Below are positions 7,044 to 9,698 of a stretch of 9,698 nt of DNA, one piece after another (positions within the stretch are counted from its first letter, which is position 1; every line of letters begins with the position of its first letter). A program made the translations under genes and the position numbers. Under the pieces are notes generated by a model. The model worked only from the letters and a program-made list of their open reading frames with translations. It had not been told where the DNA came from and ran no database searches. Source of the DNA: Dehalococcoides sp. (GTDB taxonomy: Bacteria > Chloroflexota > Dehalococcoidia > Dehalococcoidales > RBG-16-60-22); the NCBI GenBank assembly GCA_030665795.1, contig DAOUZD010000018.1, forward strand, positions 1-9,698, written 5' to 3'.

Positions 7044-8160
7044 CCTTCTCCTCTTTTTCCGTCAAGGTGGCTTCTGCTTTGGAAGTTGTATCCTTAGCTG
7101 CTACCGCCTTTTTGCTTCTCTTCCTCGCTGGTTTCGCTGGCTGTTCTTTGGCTTTTATTTCGGCTACTGCCTTGCCAGATTCTGCGACCACTGGCGCCTC
7201 TGGCTTCTCCTCCGCTTCGGCGGTGACAGCTACTTTTCTTCTTCTCTTCGTCACTGGTTTCTCTTCGGTTTTTACTTCGGCTACTGCCTCGGCAGCTTCG
7301 GCGGCTACTGGTTCCTCGGGTTTCGCCTCTGGTTCTGTGGGGGCAGCCACCTTTCTTCTCTTCCTTGTCACTGGTTTCTCTTCGGTTTTTACTTCGGCTA
7401 CTGCCTCGGCGGCTTCCACAGCTATTGGCTCAGCTAGCTCTGCTTCTGGTTCGACAGCCGTGGCGGGCTCTGCTTCAGCACTTTTAACGGCAGCCAGCTC
7501 AGCGGGCATCTCTTCGACTTCTAGTTCCTTGGGTTCGGGAAGGATTTCACCCTTATATATCCAGACTTTGACGCCAATCCGGCCCAAGGTGGTACGCGCC
7601 TCAGTAAAACCATAATCAATATCAGCTCGTATGGTATGTAGGGGTACTTGTCCCTGATGCATTGTCTGACGACGTGCTATCTCAGCATCGCCCAATCTAC
7701 CCGCACAACTAATTCTTATTCCCTTAGCCCCCGCCTGAATGGTGCGGAAAATCGCCTGTTTCATTGCTCTTCGGTAGGCAATGCGGCGCTGAATCTGTTC
7801 CGCTATCGTTCTGGCGACCAAATTAGCATCAAGTTCGGGCTGTCGAATCTCCTGAATATTCAAGCGCACTCTCTTCCCAATCAGTTTCTCAAGGTGAGAA
7901 CTCAGTTCGTCAACTCGCTGTCCTCCCCGCCCGATGACGATACCCGGCCGGGCGGTATGAATAGTTACTGTTATCTCTTTTGCCTGGCGGTCAATCTCTA
8001 CTAGAGAAATAGCGGCATCGGCATACTTGGACCGGATAGCCTGTCGTAGCTTCAGGTCTTCCTGCAAAAACTCGGTATAGTGCGCATCGGCGTACCACTT
8101 TGCCTGCCAATCCTGTATGACCCCAAGCCTAAAGCCTAGCGGATGAACCTTGTGACCCAA
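7030..8160 (-). CDS. rpsC: 30S ribosomal protein S3 with long repeat-bearing C-terminal tail
   Basis: Encodes S3, a 30S head protein that with S4 and S5 forms the mRNA entry channel. Residues 1-210 are a complete S3: N-terminus [13 protein letters not shown], type 2 KH domain with the G77-R-G-G80 loop, and C-terminal domain with [15 protein letters not shown] (151-165) and RADIDYG (178-184), ending near [13 protein letters not shown] (196-208). Family members usually have about 210-275 residues, whereas this one has 376. The extra 166 residues are rich in Ala, Glu, Lys, Val and Pro, contain three 39-residue tandem repeats (listed separately), look disordered and show no known domain. The start is TTG, five bases after AGGAGG and directly after the rplV stop. 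The 3' end overlaps rplP by 14 bases. The frame is unbroken through the tail, so a sequencing frameshift is unlikely. Any role for the tail is unknown. Confidence 0.96.
   Translation of the reverse strand: MGHKVHPLGFRLGVIQDWQAKWYADAHYTEFLQEDLKLRQAIRSKYADAAISLVEIDRQAKEITVTIHTARPGIVIGRGGQRVDELSSHLEKLIGKRVRLNIQEIRQPELDANLVARTIAEQIQRRIAYRRAMKQAIFRTIQAGAKGIRISCAGRLGDAEIARRQTMHQGQVPLHTIRADIDYGFTEARTTLGRIGVKVWIYKGEILPEPKELEVEEMPAELAAVKSAEAEPATAVEPEAELAEPIAVEAAEAVAEVKTEEKPVTRKRRKVAAPTEPEAKPEEPVAAEAAEAVAEVKTEEKPVTKRRRKVAVTAEAEEKPEAPVVAESGKAVAEIKAKEQPAKPARKRSKKAVAAKDTTSKAEATLTEKEEKDATT
7099..7449 (-). repeat. Three tandem 117-base units inside rpsC
   Basis: Three consecutive in-frame units of 39 codons occupy 7333-7449 (residues 238-276), 7216-7332 (277-315) and 7099-7215 (316-354). 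Each unit runs from a Pro/Glu segment through a helix-like [13 protein letters not shown] core to a basic patch: RKRRK, KRRRK, or a degenerate RKRSKK. Units 1 and 2 share 29 of 39 residues, and units 2 and 3 share 16 of 39 by ungapped alignment. At DNA level, 44 bases at 7250-7293 recur exactly at 7367-7410, and the CGGCTACTGCC word (plus strand) recurs at 7161, 7278 and 7395, always 117 apart. The period is a multiple of three, so copy gain or loss would keep the S3 frame. Confidence 0.95.
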
Positions 8161-8499
8161 TTACTCCTCCTCACCGGCAACGATAACGGTAATATGACTG
8201 GACCCCTTATGAATAGGGCTAACTCGCCCTCGAGCCCGGGGGTGATACCGCTTCAGGACCGGCGCTTCATTAGCAAAGATGCTCACAATCTTTAAATCCG
8301 AAGGTACCATCTGAAAATTATTCTCCGCATTAGCCGCCGCTGACTTCACCACTTTGGCGACAACCCGGGCATTCGGTGTCGGGGCAAACTTGAGTAGTGT
8401 TAATGCCTCCTCCACCTGCTTACCCCGCACCATATTTATCAGCGGACGCACCTTGCGGGCTGATATACCGGTATCCTTAGCTACGGAACTTACTTCCAT
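8161..8499 (-). CDS. rplV: 50S ribosomal protein L22 (start moved to internal ATG)
   Basis: Encodes L22, which binds several 23S rRNA domains and whose long beta-hairpin lines the nascent peptide exit tunnel. From the ATG at 8497-8499 the protein has 112 residues and begins MEVSSVAKDTGISARKVR, matching the usual L22 start. The SAAANAENN helix (53-61) and the hairpin region around KRYHPRARGR (83-92), where macrolide-resistance changes are known in other bacteria, are both present. The frame stays open upstream to a TTG at 8517, giving six extra residues (MQVGHE). I prefer the ATG because AGGTGG lies eight bases before it, inside that extension, while the TTG has only a weak upstream site. The Glu-Glu-Glu tail doubles as the rpsC ribosome binding site, and the TAA stop abuts the rpsC start. 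Confidence 0.95.
   Translation of the reverse strand: MEVSSVAKDTGISARKVRPLINMVRGKQVEEALTLLKFAPTPNARVVAKVVKSAAANAENNFQMVPSDLKIVSIFANEAPVLKRYHPRARGRVSPIHKGSSHITVIVAGEEE
8166..8171 (-). promoter_or_regulatory. Shine-Dalgarno site of rpsC inside the rplV coding end
   Basis: The minus strand reads AGGAGG, then AGTAA, then the TTG start of rpsC at 8158-8160. The site is built from the GAG GAG GAG codons for the three final glutamates of L22, so the L22 tail and the rpsC translation signal share bases. Confidence 0.85.
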
Positions 8500-8507
8500 T
8501 TCATGCC

Positions 8508-8513
8508 CCACCT
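8508..8513 (-). promoter_or_regulatory. Shine-Dalgarno site deciding the rplV start
   Basis: The minus strand reads AGGTGG, followed by two further G residues, eight bases upstream of the ATG at 8497-8499. Because it lies downstream of the in-frame TTG at 8515-8517, it favours the shorter L22 of 112 residues over the 118-residue reading. Confidence 0.7.
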
Positions 8514-8525
8514 GCAATAAACAAC

Positions 8526-8816
8526 CTATCTTTTCCTTACCTGAGTAGTCTTTTCTGACCTGGTGGTGTGTCCTCTAAAGGTTCTGGTTAAAGCAAACTC
8601 ACCTAATTTGTGCCCCACCATATTTTCGGTGATAAAGATTGGTACATGTCTCCTGCCATCATGCACGCCAATAGTCAGCCCTACCATCTGGGGCAGGATG
8701 GTGGATGGGCGTGACCAGGTTTTGATTACTGCCTTCTGACCAGAGCGGATAACTGCCTCCGCTTTTTTGAGCAGTTTGGCCTCAATGAATGGTCCTTTCT
8801 TAATTGACCTTGACAT
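8526..8816 (-). CDS. rpsS: 30S ribosomal protein S19
   Basis: Encodes a 96-residue S19, normal for the family. S19 forms a complex with S13 in the 30S head, contacts 16S rRNA and touches A-site tRNA. The N-terminus [11 protein letters not shown] and the internal [20 protein letters not shown] and VGHKLGEF blocks are the conserved S19 signatures. Its tail ([13 protein letters not shown]) is short and basic. The start is ATG, with a GAGGTGA ribosome binding site a few bases upstream in the 17-base gap after rplB. The gene ends in TAG and is followed by rplV. Nothing is unusual. Confidence 0.98.
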   Translation of the reverse strand: MSRSIKKGPFIEAKLLKKAEAVIRSGQKAVIKTWSRPSTILPQMVGLTIGVHDGRRHVPIFITENMVGHKLGEFALTRTFRGHTTRSEKTTQVRKR

Positions 8817-8833
8817 TACTCACCTCTATTTGC

Positions 8834-9661
8834 CTACTTCCTCCGGCGCTTAACAATCAATTTATCTGAAGCTTTCGGCTTGCGGGTGCGATAACCCAGC
8901 GCTGGTTTGCCCCAGGGCGTTTTTGGCCCAGGTAATCCTATCGGGCTTCTGCCTTCGCCACCACCATGGGGATGGTCACGCGGGGTCATCGCTGAACCCC
9001 TCACCGTGGGCCGCCAGCCTAACAATCGTTTACGACCGGCCTTACCCAGCTCAATGCTCTGGTGGTCGACATTCCCCACCTGTCCAATAGTAGCCAAGCA
9101 GTCGCTACGGATACGCCGCATCTCACCAGAGGCTAATCGCACTAAGGCGTATTCGCCTTCTTTTACCATTAGTTGTGCCGCTGTCCCGGCACTCCGCACC
9201 AGTTGCCCGCCTTTTCCCTTCTCCAGCTCAATATTATGGATTAGTGTACCACTCGGGATTAACTTTAAGGGTAGGGCATTTCCCGGCCTTATTTCAGCAT
9301 CATTGCCTGACATTATGGTATCCCCGATATTAAGTCCTACCGGGGCAAGGATATAGCGTTTTTCTCCGTCAGCATAGTAAATAAGAGCGATGCGTGCCGA
9401 GCGATTGGGGTCATATTCAATCGCCACCACTCTGCCCGGAACGCCTACCTTGTTCCGCTTGAAGTCAATAGTACGGAGCCTTCGCTTCACGCCACCACCT
9501 CGGTGGCGAACCGTTATTCTCCCTTGGTTATTCCGTCCGCCTCGCTTCTTTAGCGGGATGAGCAGTGATTTCTCCGGCTTATCTTTGGTTATTTCTTCAA
9601 AGGTAGAGCCGCTCATCCCCCGTCTGCCGGGAGAGGTGGGACGATATATCTTTAATGCCAC
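8834..9661 (-). CDS. rplB: 50S ribosomal protein L2
   Basis: Encodes a 275-residue L2, full length for the family. L2 binds 23S rRNA, is needed for subunit joining and lies close to the peptidyl transferase centre. The N-terminal OB-fold part (about residues 40-120) is followed by the SH3-like part (about 125-200) and a C-terminal tail. The diagnostic [10 protein letters not shown] motif is at 229-238, including the functionally important histidine region, followed by a [14 protein letters not shown] segment (247-260) and a basic end KRRRK. The start is GTG, supported by AAGGAG eight bases upstream (9670-9675) and by [14 protein letters not shown] matching the family N-terminus. It ends in TAG, 17 bases before rpsS. 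No truncation or missing motif is seen. Confidence 0.98.
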   Translation of the reverse strand: MALKIYRPTSPGRRGMSGSTFEEITKDKPEKSLLIPLKKRGGRNNQGRITVRHRGGGVKRRLRTIDFKRNKVGVPGRVVAIEYDPNRSARIALIYYADGEKRYILAPVGLNIGDTIMSGNDAEIRPGNALPLKLIPSGTLIHNIELEKGKGGQLVRSAGTAAQLMVKEGEYALVRLASGEMRRIRSDCLATIGQVGNVDHQSIELGKAGRKRLLGWRPTVRGSAMTPRDHPHGGGEGRSPIGLPGPKTPWGKPALGYRTRKPKASDKLIVKRRRK

Positions 9662-9669
9662 TCAGTTTT

Positions 9670-9675
9670 CTCCTT
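9670..9675 (-). promoter_or_regulatory. Shine-Dalgarno site of rplB
   Basis: The minus strand reads AAGGAG, eight bases before a GTG codon at 9659-9661. The site lies in the 22-base gap between the rplW stop and rplB. It fixes the non-ATG start of L2. Confidence 0.85.
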
Positions 9676-9683
9676 CATAAAGT

Positions 9684-9698
9684 CTAAACACCCTCAAA
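9684..9698 (-). CDS. rplW: 50S ribosomal protein L23, last four codons (partial)
   Basis: Only the 3' end lies in the window. The minus strand at the right edge reads Phe-Glu-Gly-Val followed by a TAG stop. Many bacterial L23 proteins end in a similar hydrophobic/acidic tail, and L23 is the gene expected immediately upstream of rplB in the S10 cluster. The stop lies 22 bases before the rplB start, spacing typical of this operon. L23 sits at the nascent-chain exit of the large subunit and docks trigger factor and SRP. The call rests on gene order plus a four-residue tail, so it is probable rather than proven. Confidence 0.6.
   Translation of the reverse strand, partial: FEGV

Noticed and set aside
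6883..7437. Plus-strand open frame of 184 codons, rich in Phe, Trp, Gly and Tyr, with repeated [12 protein letters not shown] units
   Set aside because: It is the complement of rplP and the rpsC repeat region; its internal repeats simply mirror the S3 repeat. The composition is unlike a real membrane protein gene and no ribosome binding site or family match is evident.
7099..7449. Direct repeats considered as a possible CRISPR array or mobile-element remnant
   Set aside because: Units are contiguous, 117 bases long, lack unique spacers, stay in the rpsC frame and encode diverged versions of one peptide. No inverted ends or transposase are present.
7067..7615. Plus-strand Ser/Ala-rich open frame of 182 codons
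   Set aside because: It is an antisense reading of the low-complexity rpsC tail, where biased codons suppress stops on both strands. There is no independent evidence of coding.
8500..8517. TTG start of rplV giving an MQVGHE extension
   Set aside because: A better ribosome binding site and family N-terminus support the ATG at 8497-8499.

Overview
The window is one uninterrupted stretch of the bacterial S10-spc ribosomal protein gene cluster, all read on the minus strand. In transcription order (right to left) it holds the last codons of rplW, then rplB, rpsS, rplV, rpsC, rplP, rpmC, rpsQ, rplN, rplX, rplE, rpsN (zinc type, also called rpsZ), rpsH, rplF, rplR, rpsE, rpmD, rplO, secY, adk and the first 50 codons of map. 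The order is the classical bacterial one. Gaps range from 0 to 31 bases, and five gene pairs overlap (rpsC/rplP 14, rpsE/rpmD 8, rpmD/rplO 4, rplO/secY 20, adk/map 4). No stretch over 300 bases lacks a gene. I see no RNA gene, insertion sequence, CRISPR array, terminator or convincing internal promoter.

The organism is a bacterium of roughly balanced base composition (estimated by eye). It has strong Shine-Dalgarno sites, three TTG and three GTG starts among 19 visible start codons, and zinc-binding forms of S14, L24 and adenylate kinase. These traits and the general look of S3 and L24 suggest a Chloroflexota member, possibly Dehalococcoidia, but that is inference from memory and not a phylogenetic result.

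The genes form one functional unit. The right and middle parts encode large-subunit (L2, L22, L16, L29, L14, L24, L5, L6, L18, L30, L15) and small-subunit proteins (S19, S3, S17, S14, S8, S5). The left end encodes SecY, the membrane channel that ribosomes feed nascent proteins into, adenylate kinase for nucleotide balance, and methionine aminopeptidase, which trims the first methionine of new proteins.

The window is mostly ordinary and I found no undescribed multi-gene system. The one striking departure is ribosomal protein S3. Its normal core of about 210 residues carries an extra C-terminal tail of about 166 residues, containing three in-frame tandem copies of a 39-residue (117-base) acidic/basic repeat. 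Smaller points are a corrected start for rplV, ribosome binding sites written into the Glu-rich ends of upstream proteins, and frequent TAG stops.
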